Counted from the first letter of the stretch, positions 27,166-36,697 are shown. The stretch is DNA of 64,000 nt from Mucilaginibacter frigoritolerans (GCF_007830615.1 NZ_VLLI01000008.1:1-64000); one strand, 5' to 3'. The notes: generated from the letters alone by a model not told the origin. Program-made: numbers and translations.

Positions 27166-28526
27166 CTCTCTGGGAATTTAATAGTAAAGGTAGTGCCTGA
27201 ATTTGGCATGCTTTTAACTGAAATAATACCATTTAAGCTAGCCACCAATTGTTTAACATAACTTAAGCCAAGGCCATAGCCTTTAACCTCGTGCAAATTA
27301 CCTGATGGCACCCTATAAAACTTATCAAAAATAAATGGTAAATATTTTTGGTCAATTCCGGGGCCATCATCCGTGATAGTTAACTCCCAGCCCTTTTCAA
27401 ATGAGTTAATTGTGATGGTAACCTTTACATTTTCGCCTCCATATTTGATAGCATTATCCACTAAATTGGAGATGATAGTATCTATCATGTAGCTATCAGT
27501 GAGCACTTCCTTTATGGCTGATGGATTTAGAAATTCGATATTGTTTTTTCCGTCAAGTGTAAACTTCTCAATACCTGCGTAAATGATTTCATTAATGTTT
27601 ACCTCAATTGGTCTGGCCAATTTGTCACCGCTTTCATATCTTGTAATATCCAGGATACGGTCAACATTATGGTCCAGCTTATCTAATATTACCGTATTTA
27701 TTTTTAAGTAACGTTCTGCCTTTTCGGGCTCCCCGATACCGCCGTACCTGGACAATGCTTCGTTTGTTGATTTTAAAATGGAGATAGGGGTTCTGAGTTC
27801 ATGCGTAATATTGCTGATGAAATCATTTTTGATATCGTCCAACCGCATTTGCCTGCGGATGATGATCCACATATAACATAAACTGCCCGCAGAAAGCATA
27901 ATAAGTATTAGGGAAATAACGGCCGGTACAATATTTTGAACAAGAAGCATCTGCCCTTTATTGCTAAAAACAGCTTCTACTATAGGGCTGTTTTTAGCAT
28001 AATTTATATAAGCAGCTATTTTATTATGCGGAAGTTTTTGCTCGGGTTTTAAAAGCACTAAATTGAATGGCAACTCAATGTTGTTTCTTCCCAGTTCGTT
28101 TTTAAAAATAGCCTTTAATGTATTAAGCTGTGTATTATTCATCAGCGTTGCCGACATAAACTGCGTGGCGGCCAGCATTGCTTTAACACGCTGCAAATTT
28201 TCTGGGTTAACCGGTACCTGCTCTATTTTTGCGATAGATGGCGTATGTTTAATATCTCCAAAAACTACCTTTAAAGTCTTGTCTGTATCTACCGGGCTCG
28301 TTTCCAAAACCGATAAATAAGGTGATGGCAATTTTAGGGTTGCAGGCAAGTCGCTTTGTTGTACATGGTAGTTTTCAACGCTTTTTTGAAGTGCATTTAA
28401 CAATAGCCTGTTAAGGTTTTGCTCCCCAGCTTTATAAGTGTTATATACCCAATAACATTGAAACAAGATAATGCCACCGGCTGTAAGCGCAGCAATAAAA
28501 AGTAAAAAGCTAAGTCTTTTTTTCAT
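27162..28526 (-). CDS. Membrane sensor histidine kinase
   Basis: 454 residues. Membrane segments near residues 7-25 and 205-225 flank an extracytoplasmic sensor domain of about 180 residues. The H-box ITHELRTPIS (about residue 242), the N-box DNAIKYGG, and the DDGPGID and GYGLGLSYV boxes are intact, so it should autophosphorylate and pass phosphate to the regulator encoded next. The sensor domain has no recognised fold. The gene starts about 50 nt from the end of the TlpA-like gene and may be cotranscribed with it. Confidence 0.92.
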   Translation of the reverse strand: MKKRLSFLLFIAALTAGGIILFQCYWVYNTYKAGEQNLNRLLLNALQKSVENYHVQQSDLPATLKLPSPYLSVLETSPVDTDKTLKVVFGDIKHTPSIAKIEQVPVNPENLQRVKAMLAATQFMSATLMNNTQLNTLKAIFKNELGRNNIELPFNLVLLKPEQKLPHNKIAAYINYAKNSPIVEAVFSNKGQMLLVQNIVPAVISLILIMLSAGSLCYMWIIIRRQMRLDDIKNDFISNITHELRTPISILKSTNEALSRYGGIGEPEKAERYLKINTVILDKLDHNVDRILDITRYESGDKLARPIEVNINEIIYAGIEKFTLDGKNNIEFLNPSAIKEVLTDSYMIDTIISNLVDNAIKYGGENVKVTITINSFEKGWELTITDDGPGIDQKYLPFIFDKFYRVPSGNLHEVKGYGLGLSYVKQLVASLNGIISVKSMPNSGTTFTIKFPER

Positions 28527-28576
28527 TCCGGCGGCATTATTTTATACTCTTCAAAGATAAGCTATTTGTTTAAGGC

Positions 28577-29272
28577 CTACAGATTTGCATTGATGGCTGC
28601 CGACAGATCATGCTTAATATCAGGGCTGATGTTGGTGGCAAATGTTACAATACCTTTTTTGTTGATCACCAAACTGGTTGGCCATCCACTAACTTTATAT
28701 TGCTGGTCAATTACCTTTGAATCAGGAAGTATGGTGTAATCAAATTGATGCGATTGCAGAAATGATTGAACCTTTTGCACATCATTAAAGGTTAGCGCCA
28801 GGAAAACTACTTTATCGGCAGTATACATTTTAGTAAGCTCATTAAGCTGCGGCATTTCTTCTAAACAAGGCGGGCACGAGGTGTACCAAAAGTTAAGCAC
28901 CACTACTTTGCCTCTGAGTGCAGCTAGTGACCATTTCTTTCCCTGCAGATCTGTTAAATCAAAATTTGCAGCGGGTTTGTTGATCATTGCTTTTACAATC
29001 AGTTCATCTTTAGCATTTTTTTCGTCCATTTGCTTCATGTCAGCATCGGTTAAGTGTACCAGGTGCAAAATTCCCTGTGCCCTGTCGCTTTCCATGTGTG
29101 CTAACCATAATGCGCCGTTCCAGGCTTTGCTTACGCTGTCGACTTTGTCTTTCGAAATAAAACTACCATCAGGCATCATATACCGTTCAGCAGGCATTGC
29201 CGATGAATCTTTCTGCGCTTTAACACTGATACTACAGATGCTTAGCGCGATGATAAAAATGTAAATTTTCAT
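28577..29272 (-). CDS. TlpA-like thiol-disulfide oxidoreductase
   Basis: 231 residues with a signal peptide (IFIIALSICSISVKA). The C-terminal 135 residues form a TlpA/AhpC-type thioredoxin fold: NFDLTDLQGKKWSLAALRG, active site WYTSCPPC, and the cis-Pro segment GWPTSLVI. The N-terminal 90 residues are a helical extension without recognised fold. It likely reduces periplasmic disulfides. The CPPC active site differs from the WCGPC site of the redoxin at 52410. Confidence 0.85.
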   Translation of the reverse strand: MKIYIFIIALSICSISVKAQKDSSAMPAERYMMPDGSFISKDKVDSVSKAWNGALWLAHMESDRAQGILHLVHLTDADMKQMDEKNAKDELIVKAMINKPAANFDLTDLQGKKWSLAALRGKVVVLNFWYTSCPPCLEEMPQLNELTKMYTADKVVFLALTFNDVQKVQSFLQSHQFDYTILPDSKVIDQQYKVSGWPTSLVINKKGIVTFATNISPDIKHDLSAAINANL

Positions 29273-29447
29273 TTGAGTTTTTTGATTTTTAATATTGATG
29301 AATCCCTATCTGTGAAATGTATTTCAGGGTATAAGAATCAATACCCTAATTATTTCATGGAGACAAAGCTATTGGGTAAGCCTGCGGATGTTTGTTAATG
29401 GAGTACTAAAGAGTGTTAACGAATGTTAATTGGGCTCCGTCTGCAAA
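29273..29447. other. Gene-free upstream region of the TlpA-like gene
   Basis: About 175 bp that join the repeat copy B to make a 304-bp gap between genes. It holds the presumed minus-strand promoter of the TlpA-like gene. A GGGTA...TACCC inverted repeat lies near 29327-29344. Nothing else is recognised. Confidence 0.35.
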
Positions 29448-29570
29448 TTTTTAGCCCACGTTGTCCCAGCTTAGCCCATTCGTTACGCTAATTTATTGAT
29501 TTACAGTGATCGCCTGTTTTGTTTAGCCCGGCTGTCTCTTTGTGTGTCATATATTAGTGGGACGGGACAA
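29448..29570 (+). repeat. Dispersed repeat, copy B
   Basis: About 120 bp, from TAGCCCACGTTGTCCCAGC to GTGGGACGGGACAACA, aligning end to end with copy A at 6150-6265. The ends are imperfect inverted repeats (TTGTCCC...GGGACAA). As with copy A, it ends 7 bp from the stop codon of a minus-strand gene and has the same orientation relative to that gene. Confidence 0.6.
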
Positions 29571-29576
29571 CACACC

Positions 29577-30287
29577 TCAAAACTTATTTTTATTGATGAC
29601 TTCCATAAACCGCTCCCTGAATTTTTCACTTACCGGGATCCGTTTATCGGCAATATAAATATGGTTATCCTCCATTTTGCTAAGCTGCTCATAGTTGACG
29701 ATATAAGAATTATGCACTCTGATAAAGGGCAATTTCAATTGCTCTTCAATGTCCTTTAAGCGGCGGTAAATCAGCAATTGTTCCTCTCCTTTAACCAGCC
29801 GTACATAGTCTTTTTCTCCTTCAAAATATTGAATTTCCTTCAGTACTATTTTCCTGAGCGTCTTCCCTGATTTTACAAAAAAGAATTCCTGGCTCTGTTC
29901 CGGGTTCAGCAGTTGTTCAGGTTCATACTTGGAAAAATAGTGTTCTATTTTTTGCACCGATGCCAGGAAACGTTTCAGGGTGATGGGTTTCAGCAGATAG
30001 TCAATGGTTTGAAAAGCATAACTTTCTACCGCATACTCCGAATAAGCAGTAGTGAAAACAATTTTAGTTTGGTGTGGTAATAAAGAAGCCAGCTCCATAC
30101 CCGAGAGTTTGGGCATGTTAATATCCAGAAAAATAAAATCAACCGGATTAGTTTTTAAAAAGGCCAGCGCTTCAAGCGCGTCATAACACTTCGCTTTTAC
30201 CGTCCATGTGGTACTTTGTCCAATCAGCAGTTCTACCAGATCAATGGCGTCCGGCTCATCATCAATAATTATGCAGCTTAAATTCAT
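29577..30287 (-). CDS. LytTR-family response regulator
   Basis: 236 residues. The receiver domain begins CIIIDDEPDAI and has its phospho-acceptor in DFIFLDINMPKLSG (about residue 55). The C-terminal LytTR DNA-binding domain includes FVKSGKTLRKI, EGEKDYVRL and FIRVHNSYIVNYEQL. It shares one base with the upstream kinase stop (TGATG overlap), marking a translationally coupled pair. LytTR pairs of this type control varied exported functions in Bacteroidota; the target is not evident here. Confidence 0.93.
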   Translation of the reverse strand: MNLSCIIIDDEPDAIDLVELLIGQSTTWTVKAKCYDALEALAFLKTNPVDFIFLDINMPKLSGMELASLLPHQTKIVFTTAYSEYAVESYAFQTIDYLLKPITLKRFLASVQKIEHYFSKYEPEQLLNPEQSQEFFFVKSGKTLRKIVLKEIQYFEGEKDYVRLVKGEEQLLIYRRLKDIEEQLKLPFIRVHNSYIVNYEQLSKMEDNHIYIADKRIPVSEKFRERFMEVINKNKF

Positions 30288-31303
30288 CAGACCGGGATTT
30301 TTAAAAAGGCAGTATACAATTCGCCCTCGCTATCAATAGTAAGTTCAAATTTTGTACCATATAACATACTGAGCCGTTTGGTTAAATTGGCTATGCCGAA
30401 ACCGCCGGGTTGATCGCCCGTTACGGGATCAACCCGGCGGTTGCTGGTTTTAAAAAGCAGGTACCCATCTTGCTGTATCAATGAAATGTGTACCTGGTTT
30501 TGCTTTAACGATTTATCTATACCGTGCTTAAAGATATTCTCTACAAAGGTCATCAACAGCATCGGCGGAATGCGGAGTTCTGGATTATACGTTTTCTCAA
30601 AATCGATGCTTGCCCCGTGGCGAATGCGGATTTTTTCGAGCGCCATGTAATTTTCAATAAAGGCCACTTCCGTAGCAACTGGTACCACCTCTTTTGGACT
30701 TTCATCAACAAAATAACGCATAATGTCTGACAGGCGCTCTATCAAACCCGCCGAAAGCGGATCAACCTTATAAACCCGGTAATAAATATTATTGAGCACA
30801 TTGAAAAGAAAATGCGGCTGCACCTGCGATTTGAGTAAGTTCAGTTCGGCTTGGCTTTTTTGCAAAAGAATTTCCTCGGTTTGCTGCTTTAAAGTGAAAT
30901 AAGCAATGGCAATACGGAACACCAGGCTAAGCACATAGATGAGCACGCCGCCGGGTACATAGCCAAGCAGCATAAGCAAATTTAATGGGAACGGCTTTAT
31001 CAGTAAGAAATGCTGGTAAAGTATGATGGATGCATATCCCCTTAAAACTCCTGTTACAATCAAAAAAAGTATTACCGTTATGCCATACCAAACAAAACTC
31101 TTTTTTTGGTAAAGTGCCGGGTACAAAATCAGGATGTTTCCATAAATTATGATAGCGTAGGATAGGGTATTAACAACGGTGTATATCACTGACTTTTGCC
31201 AGCCATCCATCGGCAGCAATGAAAAAAAGATCAATAACAGCACGGCTACCCATATCAGCACCTGGAGCTGAATAATACCCGGTTTGTATCTCGTTATGTC
31301 CAT
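30287..31303 (-). CDS. LytS-like sensor histidine kinase (His_kinase family)
   Basis: 338 residues with four N-terminal membrane segments, then the kinase region with the family H-box LLKSQVQPHFLFNVLNNIYY, an ENIFKHG N-box and a GGFGIANLTKRL ATP lid. It belongs to the LytS/YehU-type kinases that pair with LytTR regulators. It has no extracytoplasmic domain of note, so the signal is probably sensed within the membrane. Confidence 0.92.
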   Translation of the reverse strand: MDITRYKPGIIQLQVLIWVAVLLLIFFSLLPMDGWQKSVIYTVVNTLSYAIIIYGNILILYPALYQKKSFVWYGITVILFLIVTGVLRGYASIILYQHFLLIKPFPLNLLMLLGYVPGGVLIYVLSLVFRIAIAYFTLKQQTEEILLQKSQAELNLLKSQVQPHFLFNVLNNIYYRVYKVDPLSAGLIERLSDIMRYFVDESPKEVVPVATEVAFIENYMALEKIRIRHGASIDFEKTYNPELRIPPMLLMTFVENIFKHGIDKSLKQNQVHISLIQQDGYLLFKTSNRRVDPVTGDQPGGFGIANLTKRLSMLYGTKFELTIDSEGELYTAFLKIPV

Positions 31304-31311
31304 TAGCGTTT

Positions 31312-31495
31312 TTATTTTTTAGGGCGATGAACCAGCTTGCCACCAACCGGCATTATCCAGTCATATTCAAAAGTACCAACCTTTTCTGTTTTCGGGCATT
31401 CCTTTATGTAGTTAAGGGGATATTCTCTGCAATTACCCAAAAAAATCAGATGGATGCCTGAAACGGTATAAAATCCACGTTGCCGAATAAATAGC
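31312..31495 (-). pseudogene. Possible gene remnant (C-terminal fragment)
   Basis: A minus-strand frame of about 60 codons without a start encodes a plausible protein end (LGNCREYPLNYIKEC, then EYDWIMPVGGKLVHRPKK and a stop). It ends 9 nt before the kinase gene. No family was recognised. It may be the tail of a decayed gene or chance. Confidence 0.25.
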
Positions 31496-31585
31496 CTCTA
31501 TTGTTGGAAATATAACCCAGCCTGCCGAATTGATTATTTAAACCTGTTTGCAAATAACAGTTTTGATTATCAAAAAAATCAAATC

Positions 31586-32119
31586 ATGAAAAAAATCATC
31601 AACACCATCTTGCTTTTATTAGGCTTAACGCTATCGGTTCCGGTTTATGCGCAGCACAACAAACCTAGGATCAGTCCGCCCGAATCTGTAACCGGAATGA
31701 TCAATAAAGCTACCATTACTATAAACTATAGCAGCCCATCGGTTAAGGGCCGCAAAATATGGGGCGCATTGGTGCCTTATGATACCGTATGGCGGGCTGG
31801 AGCCAATGAGGCTACAACCTTTCAAACAGATAAGTACCTATTAGTTGGCAACCAGTTATTGCCCGCCGGAAAATATGGGTTTTTCCTTATCCCCGGCAAG
31901 ACCGGACAATGGGTTGCCATTTTTAACAAAGTGCCCAATCAGTGGGGGGCATTCAAATATGATAAAACCCAGGATCAGATCCGTGTGAATGTAAACACGC
32001 AGCCCCAGGATACAGTGCAGGAAATGCTGGTTTATAAAATTGCTCCTGATGGATTTTCATTGACCTGGGAAAAGCGTACTGTTTTTATACCCGTGCAACA
32101 AAACAGCCCGATTGAATAA
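31586..32119 (+). CDS. DUF2911 secreted protein
   Basis: 177 residues with a signal peptide (ILLLLGLTLSVPVYAQ). The body carries the DUF2911 pattern: ITINYSSPSVKGRKIWGALVPYD, WRAGANEATTF, LPAGKYGFFLIPG and WVAIFNK. It is probably periplasmic or surface-exposed; the family has no proven function. The stop is 4 nt from the ATG of the beta-barrel gene, suggesting one transcript. Confidence 0.85.
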   Translation: MKKIINTILLLLGLTLSVPVYAQHNKPRISPPESVTGMINKATITINYSSPSVKGRKIWGALVPYDTVWRAGANEATTFQTDKYLLVGNQLLPAGKYGFFLIPGKTGQWVAIFNKVPNQWGAFKYDKTQDQIRVNVNTQPQDTVQEMLVYKIAPDGFSLTWEKRTVFIPVQQNSPIE

Positions 32120-32123
32120 TGCC

Positions 32124-34595
32124 ATGAAATTAGTGAAACTAAATATAGCGGCCACCATACTATTGTTGCTATTTAAAGCCGCAGCATATGGTCAGGTTAG
32201 CGGAAGAGTAACAGGTTGTGTTAAAGATTCTTTAACACATGAAAATGTTGCATATGCGACGGTTGCTTTAACCGATCAGCGTACCAAAGCCACGGTTAAG
32301 GCAACGCAAACAGATATCAATGGAAATTTCGTTTTGGAAAGCCTGCCTCCAGGTACGTTTACATTGCGGATAAGTTATGTTGGCTATCAGGATATTTTTA
32401 AAGCGGATGTTACAGCTAGTCCGACTACCGGCAATTTAAATTTAGGCGATTTGTTGATGAACACCTCAAAAAGCAATTCGCTGAAAGAGGTTGTCGTTAC
32501 TTCTAAAAAAGATGCTTTACAAAATATCGATGGCAAAAAAGTATTTTCGGTTAATCAGAGCCTGGTAAGTAAGGGAGGTAATGCGGCCGATTTGCTACAG
32601 AATGTGCCCACCCTGCAAATCGACGGCAATGGTAATGTAAGTCTGCGGGGATCTGCTGGCGTTAAGGTACTGATTGATGGCAAACCATCTGTTATTGCAG
32701 ATGGTGATGTTAGCCAGATTCTTCAATCCATACCTGCTAGCGTTATTGAAACTATAGAGGTAATTCCCAATCCATCGGCCAAATACGATGCTAATGGTGA
32801 GGGTATTATCAATATCATCCTGAAAAAAAATAGCAGACCAGGGCTAAACGGCTCGGTTAACCTTGGCGGCGGTACGCGTGATAACTATAACGGCAGTGCT
32901 AACCTGAGTTACCAAAGTGGTAAGGTAAACTTGTATGGAAACTACAGCATTAAAAATGGGAATACCTATAGCAATGGTTTTCAGTACATGACATTTTTAA
33001 AGCCGACAGATTCCATCCGCTATTCCAACGAAACATTTCCGTCGGTTACCCGCAACAAGATCCAGTTTTTAAAGGGTGGTATTGATTATTTGCTGACACC
33101 CAAAAGCACAATAGGTATTTCCGGAAGTTTAAATACACGCAACACCCATCGGGATGAGGTTTTAAGTATTGATAACCTGGCGTTAAACGGAGCTCCTTTA
33201 CAATCCAGTAATCGCTATAATACCACCAATAATAATGGCAACAGTTATGAGCTGGATCTGGATTACGATCAACATTTTAAAAAGCCCAAGGAAGAGCTGA
33301 CATTTAACTTTTCATTTGCCTACGGCAGTTTTCGGAACTGGCAGGAATATGAAACCCACCAATACGCCATTAATGGACAACCAGCCCCTCCAATTGACAC
33401 CCCATTGATAAGTGACATCAGAAATAAGGCTACCAATTATAACGTACAGGCAGATTATGTTTTACCTGTTGGTAAAGCAGGGCAGTTTTCAGCCGGTTAT
33501 CGCAGCCAGATTACGCTGGGAAATAATAATCAGTATGCTTATAGTGTTACAGGTACAGCAACCGCCCCGGTTTATGCTTTTACCAGTTTTTTTAGCAGCA
33601 ATAACCAGGTGCATGCCGTTTATGTAAATTATCAGGATAAGATTGCCGATTTCGGTTACCAGATTGGTTTAAGGGCCGAAGACAGCCACCTCAATGCTAC
33701 CTTTATGAGTTATGACGCAAACAATGCCTTATTTGCAGAACCCGTAAAAGTACCCAGTGTGGGTTTATACCCGAGTGTTTTACTGACTGAAAAACTCGAA
33801 AACAACAGTGAGTTGCAATTTACGTTTACCAACCGCGTTTCACGGCCAACGGCGCGGGAACTGAATTCCGCTACCGATTTCTCCGATCCCGTAAATTATG
33901 AAAGAGGGAATCCGGGTTTAACACCAGAAAGCATTAATTCTTTAGAATTAGGGTACAACAAAACCTGGCAAAATATTTCCTTTACATCCGGCCTTTATTA
34001 CAACAGGATTAACAATGTAATAAAACATATTGAGAGTGATCCTGTTGATGGTATAGTGATCACCACTGCTCAAAATCTAAAACGCTCCACTACTACGGGG
34101 CTTGAACTGATTGGTCATTTTGATGTAGTTAAAGGATGGGATTTTATCGCTAATGCTAATATTTATGAGCGGGATAATGATGCAGCACCTCAATTCGGTA
34201 TTACCCAAAATACAAGCCTTAGTTGGAATGCAAATGTGACCAATAATATAACGTTGCTGGAAAAACTATCATTTCAAATTCGTGCAGATTACCGGGCACC
34301 AGACATGATTGTACAGGACAAGAACAGGGCTGCATTTGGCATGGATGCTGCTGCAAAATATGACTTCCCGGGAAACAGGGCTTCGCTGAGTTTTAATGCC
34401 AATGACATTTTTAACAGCAGGAAGTGGGCATTTTTAAGAAGCAGCGATGATTTGTTACTTGATTTTGAACGCCGCACAGTAAGCTCAAGAGCTACATTGA
34501 CTTTTACCTATCGTTTTGGCAGCAGTCCCGGATCTTCAAAACAACCCAGGAAAAAGGAGGCCCAACGGGATAAACGGATCGATGATGCTTCATAG
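32124..34595 (+). CDS. Outer-membrane beta-barrel receptor with carboxypeptidase-like N-terminal domain
   Basis: 823 residues from the ATG reading MKLVKLNIAATILLL; an in-frame TTG 12 nt upstream overlaps the previous stop. After a signal peptide comes a carboxypeptidase-regulatory-like beta-sandwich (GRVTGCVKDSLTHENVAYATV), a TonB plug (LLQNVPTLQIDGNGNVSLRG, VLIDGKPS) and a C-terminal barrel ending TFTYRFG. This is the TonB-dependent-receptor-like group often annotated as outer membrane beta-barrel family protein. It is not SusC-like in length and has no SusD partner. The substrate is unknown. Confidence 0.88.
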   Translation: MKLVKLNIAATILLLLFKAAAYGQVSGRVTGCVKDSLTHENVAYATVALTDQRTKATVKATQTDINGNFVLESLPPGTFTLRISYVGYQDIFKADVTASPTTGNLNLGDLLMNTSKSNSLKEVVVTSKKDALQNIDGKKVFSVNQSLVSKGGNAADLLQNVPTLQIDGNGNVSLRGSAGVKVLIDGKPSVIADGDVSQILQSIPASVIETIEVIPNPSAKYDANGEGIINIILKKNSRPGLNGSVNLGGGTRDNYNGSANLSYQSGKVNLYGNYSIKNGNTYSNGFQYMTFLKPTDSIRYSNETFPSVTRNKIQFLKGGIDYLLTPKSTIGISGSLNTRNTHRDEVLSIDNLALNGAPLQSSNRYNTTNNNGNSYELDLDYDQHFKKPKEELTFNFSFAYGSFRNWQEYETHQYAINGQPAPPIDTPLISDIRNKATNYNVQADYVLPVGKAGQFSAGYRSQITLGNNNQYAYSVTGTATAPVYAFTSFFSSNNQVHAVYVNYQDKIADFGYQIGLRAEDSHLNATFMSYDANNALFAEPVKVPSVGLYPSVLLTEKLENNSELQFTFTNRVSRPTARELNSATDFSDPVNYERGNPGLTPESINSLELGYNKTWQNISFTSGLYYNRINNVIKHIESDPVDGIVITTAQNLKRSTTTGLELIGHFDVVKGWDFIANANIYERDNDAAPQFGITQNTSLSWNANVTNNITLLEKLSFQIRADYRAPDMIVQDKNRAAFGMDAAAKYDFPGNRASLSFNANDIFNSRKWAFLRSSDDLLLDFERRTVSSRATLTFTYRFGSSPGSSKQPRKKEAQRDKRIDDAS

Positions 34596-34611
34596 CATCG
34601 TCAATCCGTTT
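34572..34611 (+). terminator. Terminator overlapping the barrel gene's stop
   Basis: AAACGGATCGATGATGC pairs with GCATCGTCAATCCGTTT around a short loop (one mismatched position), followed by a T-rich tail. The stop codon lies in the loop. Confidence 0.7.
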
Positions 34612-34855
34612 ATTTAAAAGATGAAAGATTTTTTGTTTGGTTAAAATAAATAGGTACATTCATATTAAAATCCTAACCTAACACATGCAATATATGAAAC
34701 ACATTATCATAACACTTTACACGTAAAGTGATCTTCAAACTCAGCAGATTTGTAGCGTACGTATTCAATATCCTTAATAGATAAAATCTATTCCGTTTAT
34801 CTGATAATATCGATGAGGTATGTAATGGCAATTACATTGCTTAAATAATGAATAT
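34612..34855. other. Gene-free region with an 18-bp palindrome
   Basis: Most of a 345-bp gap. CACTTTAC-AC-GTAAAGTG at 34713-34730 is a perfect 8-bp inverted repeat, and GTAAT-GGCA-ATTAC follows near 34822. Both look like protein-binding sites for the downstream promoter, but lie 110-170 bp from it. No open frame is convincing. Confidence 0.4.
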
Positions 34856-34887
34856 GTTGACGTACGAATAGGGATACAATACTTTTG
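34856..34887 (+). promoter_or_regulatory. Bacteroidota-type promoter of the frameshifted gene
   Basis: GTTG (34856-34859; consensus TTTG), 20 nt, then TACTTTTG (34880-34887), a perfect -7 element, 54 nt before the start codon. Confidence 0.6.
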
Positions 34888-34940
34888 TGTTGGCCTCTAA
34901 CCATCATTTATTGAAACAACCTAACCTTTCAAATACAGCC

Positions 34941-35964
34941 ATGGCAACAACACCAAAAAATCCGTTAGACTTATTAAGCCTTTCAGGCTTGGATAAGCTG
35001 GAAAAGAAAATCGCACCCAAAGAATCAAATTTACTAGAGGCTTTTGTTGAGCCGCCTTCACCCACGCTTGGTGATATTTCTGCACTGCCCGGAACGTGGG
35101 TAGGAACCGGATTCAATTTGATTGAGGTTCCTAATATGAACCAGGCAAAACCCGGGCCGCCGCCGCCAGATAAGTTCAAGGTGATTTTAAATTCAACTTC
35201 AGAAACTTTGGTCTTCTCTGCAATAGACGGTGATATTATTAACCGGGGGAATGCACAGGCAGACATCAGTTTTTTGGGGCTGCATTATTTATTTACAGCA
35301 GGTATCAGATGTAAATCTGCCGGTAGGCAACAACGGAATTCATTTGGAAACCGGCTTATTTCTCAATGTAGTTAAATCAGAAGACCCGCTGGAAGGTCCA
35401 AGTATTGCACGCCTTGGCTCAATACCGCACGGTGATTCTATACTGGCCCAGGGGAAATCTTTTACCATTGCCGGTCCGCCGCAGTTTGAGCTTGCTGACC
35501 CAACTCCATTTACCATTGTGGATGGCAAGCGGGTAAACGATACCAGTGCAAATTACCTGGCTTTGCTTAAAAATGCTACACCTCCTCCCGGTATTCCTAA
35601 AGAAGCCATAATGGACCCGAATCTCATTTTGTCAAATGCTATTAAGGGACAAAATATAATAAGCACGGTGGTAATATTATTGGATGCGAATCCGATTGAC
35701 GGAGTAAGCAATGTGCCGGCATCAACCAATGTTGGGGGCATAACCAATATTCCTTTTGTAAACGTTAATGCAAATGCTAGCACCATATCGGCCATTTTTT
35801 GGATTGAAACGGTAAAGAATGAAGATGGAAGTACGTTTCTGCAGTTGCAATATACCCAAACAGTAATCCTCGATTTTCCTGTATTTGGCGCACCTCCTGA
35901 AAACCCTATTACTCCGCTTAAATGGCCCCATATTTCTGTGGCAACGCTTAGGCTGCAACCTTAA
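34941..35964 (+). pseudogene. Conserved heme-binding-like beta-barrel protein, frameshifted by a TATT duplication
   Basis: Two frames join into one protein of about 340 residues. The first runs from MATTPKNPLDLL to ADISFLGLHYL; the second continues QQVSDVN...NGIHLETGLFLNV...ARLGSIPHGDSILAQG. At the switch the bases read CAT-TATT-TATT-TACAG (35286-35293). Deleting one TATT restores GLHYLQQVSDVN, the pattern expected for the family (LPGTWVGTGFN, SIPHG). The gene is therefore broken by a 4-nt tandem duplication, unless it is a sequencing error or a phase-variable state. No signal peptide is visible. Exact function unknown. Confidence 0.75.
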
Positions 35965-35985
35965 ATAAGGTTATAATACCAATGG

Positions 35986-36015
35986 GCCTGATAATCACAT
36001 ATTATCAGGCTTTTT
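35986..36015 (+). terminator. Terminator
   Basis: GCCTGATAAT-CACAT-ATTATCAGGC, a perfect 10-bp stem followed by TTTTT. Confidence 0.9.
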
Positions 36016-36127
36016 GTGTTTAAAGGCAGTGTTTAGCAACGAATAATCAGTGTTAATAGAATAAATTTAATAATTTGGCTTGTGCCCGTCCGCAACGCTG
36101 GCATTTTATTAAATAGGATTAATAACT

Positions 36128-36697
36128 GTGAATCATTTACTGAAAGATCATATAGAAACGATAAGCCCTCTGTCTGATGAGGAATTTGCTTATATATTGT
36201 CTCATTTTGTGTTTAAGAAGATCAAGAAGCATGCTTTTTTAGTACAGGAAGGCGATCCGGTTAAATATGAATATTTCGTATTAAAAGGCTGCCTCAAAGC
36301 TTATGTGGCAGATAATGCTACAGGTAAAGAATTCATTTTTCAATTTGCTGCTGAAGACTGGTGGATCACCGACAGGGAAGCTTTTTTTAAACGATCAACC
36401 GCCACGGTTAATATTGATTGTTTGGAAGATTGTGAAGTGTTGGCCCTCACTTTAGAAAACCGTGAAAAACTAGGTGTTGAAATGTGGAAGTACGAACATT
36501 TTTTATCAGTGAAGGCATACTGGGGATATATTTCTCTCCAAAAAAGATTACAGATGATGATTATGGGAAGCGCTAAAGATCGTTATGAAAACTTTATAGC
36601 CCAGTACCCCAATTTATTTAACCGCATTCCAAAATCATTTATTGCATCCTACCTGGGTGTATCAAGGGAAACTTTGAGCCGTTTATATAAATCCTGA
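36128..36697 (+). CDS. Crp/Fnr-family transcriptional regulator
   Basis: 189 residues from a GTG. The cyclic-nucleotide-binding-like beta-roll (HAFLVQEGDPVKYEYFVLKGCLKAYV, EFIFQFAAEDWW) is followed by a long helix and a C-terminal helix-turn-helix (IPKSFIASYLGVSRETLSRLYK). It is the common Bacteroidota Crp-like type, without clear cAMP-contacting residues. Its stop codon is directly followed by a CRP-type palindrome ahead of the metallo-hydrolase gene, making that gene a plausible target. Confidence 0.88.
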   Translation: MNHLLKDHIETISPLSDEEFAYILSHFVFKKIKKHAFLVQEGDPVKYEYFVLKGCLKAYVADNATGKEFIFQFAAEDWWITDREAFFKRSTATVNIDCLEDCEVLALTLENREKLGVEMWKYEHFLSVKAYWGYISLQKRLQMMIMGSAKDRYENFIAQYPNLFNRIPKSFIASYLGVSRETLSRLYKS

